DNA from: Ruminococcaceae bacterium UBA1036
GTDB taxonomy: Bacteria > Bacillota > Clostridia > Oscillospirales > Acutalibacteraceae
NCBI GenBank assembly: GCA_002316805.1
Contig: DCEF01000024.1
Location: 53,917 to 117,916 of the forward strand
Direction of reading: 5' to 3'
DNA length: 64,000 nt
The position numbers and the translations under genes are program-made. This document shows, one piece after another, positions 24,101 through 32,464 of this stretch (its first letter is position 1; every line of letters begins with the position of its first letter). The notes beneath the pieces are model-generated. The model did no database searches, was not told where the DNA came from, and saw only the letters and a program-made list of their open reading frames with translations.

Positions 24101-25279
24101 TTATTTGTGATATTTTTCCACTATGTCATGCACAGCGTCGATAATGTAATCTGCTTCTTCATCTGTAAGCGATGGATAAAGGGGCAGTGAAATGATGCGG
24201 TCGAAATGCTTTTCTGCGTTCGGAAAATCGCCTTTTTTGAAACCGTAGCGCTTTGTATAGTAGCTCATGCTTGTCACTGGTATGAAATGCACGCTTGTAC
24301 CAACATTGCGTTTGTTGAGCTCAACAATGAAACGGTCACGGTCAATAGTGAGCAGCTCTGGAACAATGCGGATAATGTAAAGATGCCATGAATGCGTTGC
24401 GTAGTCAGGCACGAAAGGTGGTTCAATGGCATCAATTTTCGCAAATTCGCGCTGATATTTTTCTGCGATTTTTTTGCGCTTAGCCTGCATTTCGTCAAGC
24501 CGCGAAAGCTGAACGAGTCCGAGGGCTGCCTGAATGTCGAACATATTGTATTTAAACCCGGGCTCGCATATGTCATATTTCCATGTTCCACCTTTTGCAT
24601 AGCGGTTCCATGCGTTATGGCTCATGCCCTGGCCTGCCCATATGCGTGCCTTTGCGTCTACTTCATCGTCATCAGTAACGAGCATGCCGCCTTCACCAGT
24701 TGTAAGGTTCTTGGTCGCGTAGAAACTGTATGAGGCAGTACCTTTAAGTTGGCTTCCAATTGGCCTGCCTTTGTAGCTGCTGCCAATTGCATGTGCTGCG
24801 TCTTCAGAAACAAACAAGCTGTGCTTGTCTGCAATACTGTAAATGCGGTCGAGGTCGCATACTTGCCCGCTGTAGTGCACCGGAACAACAGCTTTCGTTT
24901 TTGGAGTGATTTTCTTTTCAATTTCGTCAGGATCGATACATCCCGTTTTATAATCGATATCTGCAAAGACAGGCTTCGCGCCGACGTGTATAATGGTGTT
25001 GGCTGTTGAGGCGAAAGTCATAGGTGTTGTGATTACCTCGTCGCCCGGGCCTATGCTATTTGAAAGCAGCGCAACATGAAGTGCTGCAGTGCATGAATTC
25101 ATTGCTACAGCATGCTTGGCACCGACACGCTTTGCAAATTCTTCTTCGAACTTCGCAGTGCGCGGCCCTTTTGCTACCCAGCGCGAACGGATGGTGCCGT
25201 CCACCGCCTCAACCTCTTTTTCGGTAAGGTCTGGTACATTATAGGGAATAAATTTTTCTCTTGCTTTGAACTGACCCAA
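24101..25279 (-). CDS. DegT/DnrJ/EryC1/StrS sugar aminotransferase
   Basis: 392 residues, full length for the family. NSCTAALHVAL and PMTFASTANT form the cofactor pocket, EDAAHAIGS carries the aspartate that contacts the pyridine nitrogen, and SFYATKNLTTGEGG holds the PLP lysine. It starts at TTG 25279 with AGGACG upstream. The closest remembered relatives are nucleotide-4-keto-sugar aminotransferases such as PseC/ArnB types. No 4,6-dehydratase is encoded nearby, so its sugar is unknown. It faces away from the ManNAc3NAcA cluster and is not the WbpE homologue, which lies at 26231. Confidence 0.9.
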   Translation of the reverse strand: MGQFKAREKFIPYNVPDLTEKEVEAVDGTIRSRWVAKGPRTAKFEEEFAKRVGAKHAVAMNSCTAALHVALLSNSIGPGDEVITTPMTFASTANTIIHVGAKPVFADIDYKTGCIDPDEIEKKITPKTKAVVPVHYSGQVCDLDRIYSIADKHSLFVSEDAAHAIGSSYKGRPIGSQLKGTASYSFYATKNLTTGEGGMLVTDDDEVDAKARIWAGQGMSHNAWNRYAKGGTWKYDICEPGFKYNMFDIQAALGLVQLSRLDEMQAKRKKIAEKYQREFAKIDAIEPPFVPDYATHSWHLYIIRIVPELLTIDRDRFIVELNKRNVGTSVHFIPVTSMSYYTKRYGFKKGDFPNAEKHFDRIISLPLYPSLTDEEADYIIDAVHDIVEKYHK

Positions 25280-25641
25280 TTCTGTTTCGTCCTTTCTTGC
25301 ATGATTTTAGAGATATGGGCTGCAGCCCCTTTTAATGCTTTAAGTAACATTTGAGGCCAAAAGCCGAAGATATCCCACAATCAGCGGAATAACGCCATTA
25401 TGATAGCGCCTTTTTTATTCAAAGTCAACGCAGGGAAAAAGCTGTATGAGAAAAAACAATAATAGTTTGCTGCACTTCTGATTGACTATGCGCAGGTTGA
25501 GATATATAATATACACGTTAAGAGGAAAACTGTGCCTTTTCAGTAGTGTTGGCATTTATGCTGCCATATGAGCCGACTGAAAGCACGAAAATTGAATAAC
25601 TGGGAATTTGCAGAATTTAAGATTATTATTGAAACGGTGGT
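25280..25641. other. Divergent intergenic region
   Basis: This 362-base gap between the aminotransferase and the wbpD-like gene holds the plus-strand promoter at 25482-25510. A short palindrome, GGGCTGCAGCCC, lies near 25318. I see no protein-like frame. Confidence 0.5.
25482..25510 (+). promoter_or_regulatory. Putative promoter of the ManNAc3NAcA cluster
   Basis: TTGACT (25482-25487), a 17-base spacer and TATAAT (25505-25510), a near-consensus sigma-A promoter. The leader to the first gene is about 130 bases. Confidence 0.65.
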
Positions 25642-26229
25642 ATGACTGTGGACGATTCCAGACAATATTTTGTACATCCTACTGCCTGTGTTGACGAAGG
25701 GGCACATATCGGTGCCGGAACAAAAATATGGCATTTCTGCCATATCAGCTCCGGCTGTAGCATAGGCAGCAGCTGTTCCATAGGCCAGAATGTCTTTGTA
25801 GCGCCAGGTGTAAAAATAGGTAGGAACTGTAAGATACAGAACAATGTTTCCGTTTATGAAGGTGTAGAGCTTGGCGACTATGTGTTCTGCGGCCCTTCTA
25901 TGGTATTTACAAATGTGCCGCGCCCACGGTGCAGGTATCCTCAGCGGGGGACGCAGTTTTACAAGGCGACTCCAGTCGGCGACGGCGCAAGCATAGGCGC
26001 TAATGCCACGATTGTATGTGGCCACAGGATTGGCAGGAATTCATTTATTGCCGCCGGCAGCGTAGTTACAAAAGACGTGCCTGACCATGCAATAGTTATG
26101 GGCGTTCCGGCAAAAATCTGCGGATGGGCATGCGAATGCGGCGCAAAACTGGACGATAGCCTTGTCTGCCCGAAATGCGGCAGAAGATATATTCGGGGCG
26201 AAAATGGCCTCAGAGAGGAAACAAGATAA
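25642..26229 (+). CDS. WbpD-like UDP-2-acetamido-3-amino-glucuronate N-acetyltransferase
   Basis: 195 residues dominated by left-handed beta-helix hexapeptide repeats (GAHIGAGTKIWHFCHI, GQNVFVAPGVKIGRNC, GASIGANATIVCGHRIG), as in WbpD/WlbB. It would acetylate the 3-amino group using acetyl-CoA. FTNVPRPRCRYPQR is the usual substrate loop. A C-terminal extension holds two CxC/CxxC pairs (CECG, CPKCG) that look like a zinc ribbon and are not part of the Pseudomonas enzyme. It is the first gene of the cluster, with the aminotransferase start two bases after its stop. Confidence 0.88.
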   Translation: MTVDDSRQYFVHPTACVDEGAHIGAGTKIWHFCHISSGCSIGSSCSIGQNVFVAPGVKIGRNCKIQNNVSVYEGVELGDYVFCGPSMVFTNVPRPRCRYPQRGTQFYKATPVGDGASIGANATIVCGHRIGRNSFIAAGSVVTKDVPDHAIVMGVPAKICGWACECGAKLDDSLVCPKCGRRYIRGENGLREETR

Positions 26230-26230
26230 A

Positions 26231-27358
26231 ATGGGAAAGATAGCTTTTAATGACCTCGGCGCGCAGTATCACCATTTGAAACCAGAAATAGACCGGCAGA
26301 TTGCCTCTGTTATTGAGGAAAGCCATTTTATTTCTGGCCCGCAGGTCAAAGAGCTGGAAAAAGAACTTTGTGACTATACGGGAAGAAAATTTTGCCTGAC
26401 AACTGACAGCGGCACCGATGCGCTGCTGATTCCGCTTATGGCAAAAGGCATAGGCAAGGGCGACGCTGTGTTTGTGCCTGCGTTTACATTTTTTGCGTCA
26501 GCGGAAGTAATTAGCCTTGTCGGCGCAACACCTGTGTTCTGCGATTCGGAAGAGGATACATTCAACATGGATCCGGATTCCCTCGTAAGCCAGATCGAGA
26601 AGACTAAACGCGATGGGAAGCTTAAGCCAAAAGCAGTAGTTGCAGTTGATTTGTTTGGCCATCCTGCAGATTTCGTACGGATTGAGAAAATCTGCAAGGA
26701 TTATGGCCTGTTCCTCATGGAAGATGGTGCGCAGGGTTTTGGCGGTGCCATAGGGGAGAGAAAGGCATGCTCGTTCGGCGATTGTTCAGGGACAAGCTTT
26801 TTCCCTGCAAAAGCGCTTGGTTGCTATGGTGACGGCGGTGCAATTTTTACAGATGACGAAGGGCTTTATAACATCATGGCCTCCATCCGCGTCCATGGCA
26901 AAGGCACCATGAAATATGACAATGTCAGATTAGGGTTAAACGCAAGGCTTGACACGCTTCAGGCTGCCATCCTTCTTCCAAAGCTGCATGCATTTGACGA
27001 AGAGAACCGTCACCGCATACATGCTGCGGCACGCTATTCAGAGCAGCTTAAAGGGCGGTTCACAGTGCCGTCTGTCCGTAAAGGGTTCACATCAAGCTTT
27101 GCCTATTACACACTGAGGGCAAAGAGCCCTGAGGAACGCACAAAGGCGATGGACGCTCTGAAAGCTGCTGGTATGCCTTCAAATATTTATTATCCTAATC
27201 CACTTCATCTGCAAAAAGTTTATGAACCGCTCGGCTATAAGAGAGGCGATTTACCTGTAGCTGAAAAGCTTTCACAGACTGTTTTCAGCCTTCCAATGCA
27301 CGGCTATATCACGGATGACGTGATTGATGATATTTGCTCTGTCCTTAAAAATATCTGA
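26231..27358 (+). CDS. WbpE-like UDP-3-keto-GlcNAcA aminotransferase
   Basis: ATG 26231 after GAGGAAAC gives 375 residues. The segment SFFPAKALGCYGDGGAIF, with the PLP lysine, and RLGLNARLDTLQAAILLPKL closely resemble WbpE of Pseudomonas, which transfers an amino group from glutamate to the 3-keto sugar. TTDSGTDALL and EDGAQGFGG complete the PLP pocket. It lies between the WbpD- and WbpA-like genes, matching the pathway. It differs clearly from the aminotransferase at 24101. Confidence 0.92.
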   Translation: MGKIAFNDLGAQYHHLKPEIDRQIASVIEESHFISGPQVKELEKELCDYTGRKFCLTTDSGTDALLIPLMAKGIGKGDAVFVPAFTFFASAEVISLVGATPVFCDSEEDTFNMDPDSLVSQIEKTKRDGKLKPKAVVAVDLFGHPADFVRIEKICKDYGLFLMEDGAQGFGGAIGERKACSFGDCSGTSFFPAKALGCYGDGGAIFTDDEGLYNIMASIRVHGKGTMKYDNVRLGLNARLDTLQAAILLPKLHAFDEENRHRIHAAARYSEQLKGRFTVPSVRKGFTSSFAYYTLRAKSPEERTKAMDALKAAGMPSNIYYPNPLHLQKVYEPLGYKRGDLPVAEKLSQTVFSLPMHGYITDDVIDDICSVLKNI

Positions 27359-27378
27359 TGAGTTACGGGGGAAAAAAC

Positions 27379-28698
27379 ATGACTAATATTAAATCGGAGC
27401 TTCTGGATAAGATTAAAAATAAGTCTGCTGTTGTTGGTATTGTGGGCCTTGGCTATGTTGGGCTGCCTCTTGCGGTCGAATTTGCAAAAGCAGGCTACCG
27501 CACGATAGGGTTCGACGTTCAGGAAAAGAAAGTTAAGTCTGTCAATGAGGGACGCAATTATATCGGCGATATTGTTGGCGATACGCTTAAAGACCTTGTG
27601 AAAAAGAACAGATTTTCTGCTACATCTGATTTTGCGTTTATAAAGAAAGTGGATGCTGTTTGTATTTGTGTTCCCACACCGCTGGACCAGTACCAGCAGC
27701 CGGATATAAGCTATGTAAAAGGCTCAACGGAATCTGTCGCAAAGTTTGCGCACCGCGGCATGGTCATTATACTTGAGTCGACGACTTATCCGGGTACAAC
27801 TGAAGAGCTTTTAAAGCCGATTCTTGAAGCTGGCGGCTTGAAATGCGGCGAAGATTTTTACCTTGCATTTTCGCCTGAGCGAGTTGACCCGGGCAATAAG
27901 CAGTACAAGACGAAAAATACACCTAAAGTTGTCGGCGGCATAGGCAAGGATTCAACTGAGGTAGCAGCTACACTTTACCGCAGTGTGCTTGCAGGCGGTG
28001 TATATGAGGTTTCTTCGCCTGCTGTTGCAGAGATGGAAAAGCTTCTTGAAAATACTTACCGCAATATCAACATTGGCCTTGCGAACGAGATGGCAATACT
28101 CTGCCACCGCATGGGCATAAACATCTGGGAAGTAATCGATGCAGCAAAAACGAAGCCATACGGCTTTCAGGCGTTTTATCCAGGCCCTGGCCTTGGAGGC
28201 CACTGCATACCTCTCGACCCATTCTACCTCGACTGGAAAGCAAAGGAATATAATTACCACACGCGCCTGATTGAGACTTCAGGCGAAATCAACACGGCGA
28301 TGCCTGAATATGTTGTGCAGCGTGCCGCAACAGTCCTTAACCGCGATAAAAAGTCAATCAATGACGCCAAAGTTCTCGTGCTTGGTGTCGCATATAAGGC
28401 AGACATCGACGATTACCGTGAGAGCCCGGCGCTCAGTGTAATTGATATCCTTATAAAACAAGGTGCGAATACGACTTTCTATGACCCGTTTATTCCGGAA
28501 TACCGCTTTAAGGGCAAGGTGCACACAGGCGCAAAAGAGCTTACTGATGATATGCTTCGCGAATCCGATATTGTTATCATTTGCACTGCCCATTCCAGCT
28601 TTGACTACAACAGGATACAGAAACTGTCGCAGGAAGTATTTGACACACGCAATGCAATGAAAGACGTGAAAGACCGCTCAAATATCGAACTTCTGTAA
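27379..28698 (+). CDS. UDP-N-acetyl-D-glucosamine 6-dehydrogenase (WbpA-like)
   Basis: ATG 27379 is seven bases after GGGGG, which is better than ATG 27358 at the preceding stop. The 439 residues have the nucleotide-sugar dehydrogenase plan: NAD loop GIVGLGYVGLPLAVEF, CVPTPLD, STTYPGTTEE, the active-site cysteine in PGPGLGGHCIPLDPFYL, and the C-terminal VLGVAYKADIDDYRESP domain. It oxidises UDP-GlcNAc to UDP-GlcNAcA, the first pathway step, producing NADH. A terminator follows, so the cluster may be in two transcripts or be partly read through. Confidence 0.93.
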   Translation: MTNIKSELLDKIKNKSAVVGIVGLGYVGLPLAVEFAKAGYRTIGFDVQEKKVKSVNEGRNYIGDIVGDTLKDLVKKNRFSATSDFAFIKKVDAVCICVPTPLDQYQQPDISYVKGSTESVAKFAHRGMVIILESTTYPGTTEELLKPILEAGGLKCGEDFYLAFSPERVDPGNKQYKTKNTPKVVGGIGKDSTEVAATLYRSVLAGGVYEVSSPAVAEMEKLLENTYRNINIGLANEMAILCHRMGINIWEVIDAAKTKPYGFQAFYPGPGLGGHCIPLDPFYLDWKAKEYNYHTRLIETSGEINTAMPEYVVQRAATVLNRDKKSINDAKVLVLGVAYKADIDDYRESPALSVIDILIKQGANTTFYDPFIPEYRFKGKVHTGAKELTDDMLRESDIVIICTAHSSFDYNRIQKLSQEVFDTRNAMKDVKDRSNIELL

Positions 28699-28705
28699 AA
28701 GCTCT

Positions 28706-28742
28706 TTACCCCCGTTTTCAGCTGAGAGCGGGGGTAATTTTC
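28706..28742 (+). terminator. Hairpin terminator between the wbpA- and wbpB-like genes
   Basis: TTACCCCCG (28706-28714) pairs perfectly with CGGGGGTAA (28729-28737), followed by TTTTCT. It lies inside the pathway cluster and could attenuate the downstream genes. Confidence 0.85.
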
Positions 28743-28817
28743 TAATATGCAGATGCTGGATTTACTGCATATTTTAGGGCATTATTTCCAATAATCCGTA
28801 AGGACAGGTGATTTATC

Positions 28818-29918
28818 ATGAAAAAATATCGTTTTGCACTTATTGGCTGTGGCCGCATTTCGAAAAACCATATTGCCGCTGCCATTGCCAACCAGGATAT
28901 TATGAAGCTTGTGGCCGTATGTGACCCTGTGGCGGAACGCGCCGAAAAGAAAGCGGCAGACCTTGCTGCAGGCACAGGGGAAAAGCCTGCAGTTTATGCG
29001 GACTACCATAAAATGCTTGATGAGATGGATATAGACTGCTGCGCTGTGGCTACAGAAAGCGGCTACCATGCGCGGATAGCGCTTGACTGCATACGTGCAG
29101 GCAAGCATACGCTTGTTGAAAAGCCAATGGCCTTGAACACGGCTGATGCAGAGCAGATGATACGCGAGGCTAAACAGCACGGCGTAACACTTGGCGTTTG
29201 CCACCAGAACCGATTCAATGCGCCCGTGCAGCAGCTCCATAAAGCACTTGAAGACGGACGCTTTGGCAAGCTTGTCAGTGGCTCTGCACGTATACTTTGG
29301 AACCGCACAATGCCGTATTACCAGCAGGCGCCGTGGCGCGGAACATGGGCACAGGACGGCGGCACGCTTATGAACCAGTGCATCCATGGCATTGACCTTC
29401 TGCAATGGAGCCTCGGCGGCCAGCCGGACACAATTATGGCTATGACGGGTAATTATCTGCGTGATATTGAAGCAGAGGACTTTGGCGCCATACTGATTCG
29501 CTTTAAGAATGGTGCTGTTGGCATGGTGGAAGGCACAGCTTGCATTTACCCTAAAAATCTTGAAGAGACGCTTTCAATATCAGGGGAAACGGGAACAGCA
29601 GTTATTGGCGGCCTTGCTGTAAACCGCATTGAAACTTGGAATTTTGCAAACCCTGCCGCACAGGATACCGAGGTGGCAAAACTTGCCGGCACTGACCCTA
29701 AAGATGTTTATGGAAGCGGGCACAACACACTTTACCGCAACTTTATCCATGCCGTAGATACACACACTGAGCCGCTTGTCAGCGGTACAGAAGGCATAAA
29801 AGGCCTGAAAATAATTCTGGCGGCATACAAGTCACAGAAAACAGGCCAGCCGGTCAAATATGATGGGCTCAATTTCTCTACCCTCGACATGGCCCACGAT
29901 GACGTAAAGGTGGACTGA
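28818..29918 (+). CDS. WbpB-like UDP-GlcNAcA 3-dehydrogenase (Gfo/Idh/MocA family)
   Basis: 366 residues. The Rossmann start FALIGCGRISKNHIAA, the VEKPMALNTADAE motif with the catalytic lysine region, and CIHGIDLLQWSLGG are typical of the WlbA/WbpB group. In that group the enzyme oxidises C3 of UDP-GlcNAcA with tightly bound NAD recycled by 2-oxoglutarate. It is somewhat longer than the Pseudomonas protein (about 316). It follows the wbpA-like gene after a terminator and is six bases before the epimerase gene. Pathway context makes the call firmer than the family alone would. Confidence 0.88.
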   Translation: MKKYRFALIGCGRISKNHIAAAIANQDIMKLVAVCDPVAERAEKKAADLAAGTGEKPAVYADYHKMLDEMDIDCCAVATESGYHARIALDCIRAGKHTLVEKPMALNTADAEQMIREAKQHGVTLGVCHQNRFNAPVQQLHKALEDGRFGKLVSGSARILWNRTMPYYQQAPWRGTWAQDGGTLMNQCIHGIDLLQWSLGGQPDTIMAMTGNYLRDIEAEDFGAILIRFKNGAVGMVEGTACIYPKNLEETLSISGETGTAVIGGLAVNRIETWNFANPAAQDTEVAKLAGTDPKDVYGSGHNTLYRNFIHAVDTHTEPLVSGTEGIKGLKIILAAYKSQKTGQPVKYDGLNFSTLDMAHDDVKVD

Positions 29919-29923
29919 TTCTG

Positions 29924-31006
29924 ATGAAAATATTGACGGTAATCGGCGCGAGGCCGCAGTTCATCAAAGCCTCCGTTGTTTCACGTGCGCTTAAAGGCAA
30001 ATGCGATGAAGTTATAGTCCACACGGGCCAGCATTACGATAAAAACATGTCTGCAGTGTTTTTTGAAGAGCTCGGGATTCCAAAGCCGGCTTACAACCTC
30101 GGCGTAGGTTCGGGCACGCACGGAAAACAGACAGGCGAGATGCTGATAAAAATAGAAGAGGTCATTTTTAAAGAGAAGCCGGACATAATGCTTGTTTACG
30201 GCGACACTAACTCAACGCTTGCAGGGGCGCTCGCAGCTTCAAAACTTCACCTCCCCGTAGCCCATGTTGAGGCCGGGCTGCGCTCTTACAATATGCGTAT
30301 GCCTGAGGAGCAGAACCGTGTACTTACAGACCATATATCCACATGGCTTTTCTGCCCGACTGAAACTGCAGCCGGAAACCTTAAAAAAGAAAATATTACA
30401 TGCGGCGTTGAAATCACAGGTGACGTAATGCTTGACTCGGTCTTGCATTTTCTGAATGTGGCTAAATCCAACCCAGAGAAAAGGGCAATTTTAAGTCAGC
30501 TTGGCATTAAGCCTAAGCAATACCGCCTCGCAACACTTCACCGTGCAGAGACAACAGACGGCGGCCTTAACGCAATAATCCGTATTTTTGACGCGTTTGA
30601 AAAACTGCCGCAGCCTGTGATAATTCCTATCCACCCACGGACACGCCCGCTTGCGGAGCAGGCGGTAAAAAAGCGCGGCTATAAAAATATCAGGCTTATA
30701 CCGCCTGTAGGCTACCTTGAGATGCTACTTCTTACAAGCAATGCCTGCCAGGTGCTTACAGATTCCGGCGGCCTGCAGAAAGAAGCGTGGTTTATGGAAG
30801 TACCATGCATCACGCTGCGCAGCGAGACTGAATGGATTGAAACCCTTGCGGGAAATTGGAATGTCCTCTCAAGCCTTGATACAAACGATATTTACCGCAA
30901 GGCTACGGAAACCGTGCCGGATCAGGCCACACGTAAAAGCAGGCCTTTTGGCGACGGACACGCGTCGGAAAAAATTGCTTCTATCCTTTTAAAATATGGG
31001 GCGTGA
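29924..31006 (+). CDS. Non-hydrolysing UDP-sugar 2-epimerase (WbpI/WecB type)
   Basis: 360 residues. Family motifs in order: VIGARPQFIKASVV, HTGQHYDKNMS, VYGDTNSTLAGALAASKL, HVEAGLRSYNMRMPEEQNR, and TDSGGLQKEAWF. The fold is the GT-B type of WecB. In this context it probably inverts C2 of UDP-GlcNAc3NAcA to the manno form, as WbpI does; plain UDP-GlcNAc/UDP-ManNAc epimerisation is the alternative. It overlaps the glycosyltransferase start, suggesting co-translation. Confidence 0.9.
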   Translation: MKILTVIGARPQFIKASVVSRALKGKCDEVIVHTGQHYDKNMSAVFFEELGIPKPAYNLGVGSGTHGKQTGEMLIKIEEVIFKEKPDIMLVYGDTNSTLAGALAASKLHLPVAHVEAGLRSYNMRMPEEQNRVLTDHISTWLFCPTETAAGNLKKENITCGVEITGDVMLDSVLHFLNVAKSNPEKRAILSQLGIKPKQYRLATLHRAETTDGGLNAIIRIFDAFEKLPQPVIIPIHPRTRPLAEQAVKKRGYKNIRLIPPVGYLEMLLLTSNACQVLTDSGGLQKEAWFMEVPCITLRSETEWIETLAGNWNVLSSLDTNDIYRKATETVPDQATRKSRPFGDGHASEKIASILLKYGA

Positions 31007-32271
31007 CTTCATTGAATATCATATATATCAATCATTATGCGGGCTCAGTATACAACGGAATGGAGTATAGGCCGTACTATATGGCAAAGCGCTGGGCGGC
31101 AGCAGGAAACAATGTCACTGTTGTGGCAAGCTCATTTTCACATCTGCGTACGCATAACCCTGACATCGGCAGGGACAAATACAGGGAAGAAATGATTGAT
31201 GGAATACGCTATTTCTGGATAGCAGGAAATGAGTATCATGGCAATAATAAAGACAGAATAAAAAACATGATTTCTTTCCTGCGGGGCCTTTACCGTTACC
31301 GTCCAAAAATTATCTCTCAGGGGAAACCAGATGCAGTCATCGCCTCGTCGACTTACCCACTCGATATATATCCGGCGCGCTGTATTGCACAAAAGTACGG
31401 TGCTATGCTTATTTATGAAGTGCATGACCTGTGGCCGTTAAGCCCTATTGAGCTCGGCGGCATGAGCCCTAAGCACCCATATATACGTGTGATGCAGAAA
31501 GCGGAAAATGACTGCTACCGCTATAGCGACTATATTGTTTCACTTCTGCCGTGCGCTAAAGGCCATATGGTAGAGCACGGTATGCTGCCGGAAAAATTTA
31601 TATATATACCTAATGGGATTGAGAAATCGGAGTGGGAAAAACCGTTTCATTACCCAATGGTTTACCGTGACAAGCTGAAAAAGTACCATAGCGACGGATA
31701 TTTCCTTATCGGGTATACTGGTGCGCATGGCATAGCAAATGCGCTTGACAGCTACGTTGAAGCGGGGGAGAAGCTGCGCGGCAGAAAAATAAAACTGCTT
31801 TCAATAGGCCCGGGCCCTGAAAGGGAGCGCCTTATTGAAAAGACGCATAAGCTCAAGCTTGACGACATTGTAGAATTTCTCGATCCTGTGCGGCGTGATC
31901 AGATCCCGGAGCTTCTCTTCCAGCTCGACGCGCTTTATATAGGCCTTCAGAGCCAGCCGCTTTTCAGGTTTGGCGTGAGCCCTAACAAACTTATGGATTA
32001 TATGATGGCGGGCAAACCTGTAATATTTGCAATCGATGCCCCTAATGATATGGTCGCAGAAGCGCAGTGCGGCATATCAATCCCGCCGGAAAACAGTCAG
32101 GCAATTGCCGACGCTGCCGTAAAGTTGTCGCAGATGCCGCAAGATGAGCTTGAAAAAATGGGCGCACATGGAAAAATGTATATTCTTGCTCATAATGAAT
32201 ATGATGTGCTTGCAAAAAAATTCCTTCAAGTTTTTAAGATGCCGCATTTAGTCAATAAAAATAAAAGTTAA
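31003..32271 (+). CDS. Glycosyltransferase family 4-like (WbuB-type)
   Basis: About 422 residues. The N-terminus (IIYINHYAGS, MEYRPYYMAKRW, VVASSFSHLR) is that of WbuB-like transferases, which in E. coli O26 adds amino sugars to lipid-linked chains. The C-terminal GT-B donor domain shows IGYTGAHGIAN, SIGPGPERERL and VSPNKLMDYMMAGKPV. The start is either GTG 31003, overlapping the previous stop, or TTG 31012, ten bases after GGGG. It is probably peripheral on the cytoplasmic membrane and may use the UDP-ManNAc3NAcA made by its neighbours, which is an inference. Confidence 0.85.
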   Translation: MTSLNIIYINHYAGSVYNGMEYRPYYMAKRWAAAGNNVTVVASSFSHLRTHNPDIGRDKYREEMIDGIRYFWIAGNEYHGNNKDRIKNMISFLRGLYRYRPKIISQGKPDAVIASSTYPLDIYPARCIAQKYGAMLIYEVHDLWPLSPIELGGMSPKHPYIRVMQKAENDCYRYSDYIVSLLPCAKGHMVEHGMLPEKFIYIPNGIEKSEWEKPFHYPMVYRDKLKKYHSDGYFLIGYTGAHGIANALDSYVEAGEKLRGRKIKLLSIGPGPERERLIEKTHKLKLDDIVEFLDPVRRDQIPELLFQLDALYIGLQSQPLFRFGVSPNKLMDYMMAGKPVIFAIDAPNDMVAEAQCGISIPPENSQAIADAAVKLSQMPQDELEKMGAHGKMYILAHNEYDVLAKKFLQVFKMPHLVNKNKS

Positions 32272-32288
32272 TTATAAAAGCCTTTATA

Positions 32289-32325
32289 CGCATTGCCTTA
32301 AGGAGATAGGGCAGTGCGCTTTTTA
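32289..32325 (+). terminator. Terminator of the polysaccharide cluster
   Basis: CGCATTGCC (32289-32297) pairs with GGCAGTGCG (32310-32318) with one G-T pair, followed by CTTTTTAA. Confidence 0.8.
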
Positions 32326-32407
32326 ATTATACTCTTGTGCCGCGGGTAACGGCTTGAACATATTAAGCTTGAAAGGTTGCCTTGAACATGGTACACGCCA
32401 TGCATGC

Positions 32408-32436
32408 TTGTATATTTGCAGCTTAAATGGTAGAAT
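32408..32436 (+). promoter_or_regulatory. Putative pyrB promoter
   Basis: TTGTAT (32408-32413), a 17-base spacer and TAGAAT (32431-32436), 28 bases before the TTG start. No PyrR-type anti-antiterminator leader was seen. Confidence 0.5.
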
Positions 32437-32464
32437 AGATAAAAATTGAATGGAGCGATGTATT

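Noticed and set aside
24101..25279. Treating this aminotransferase as the WbpE step
   Set aside because: The gene at 26231 matches WbpE motifs better and is inside the pathway cluster.
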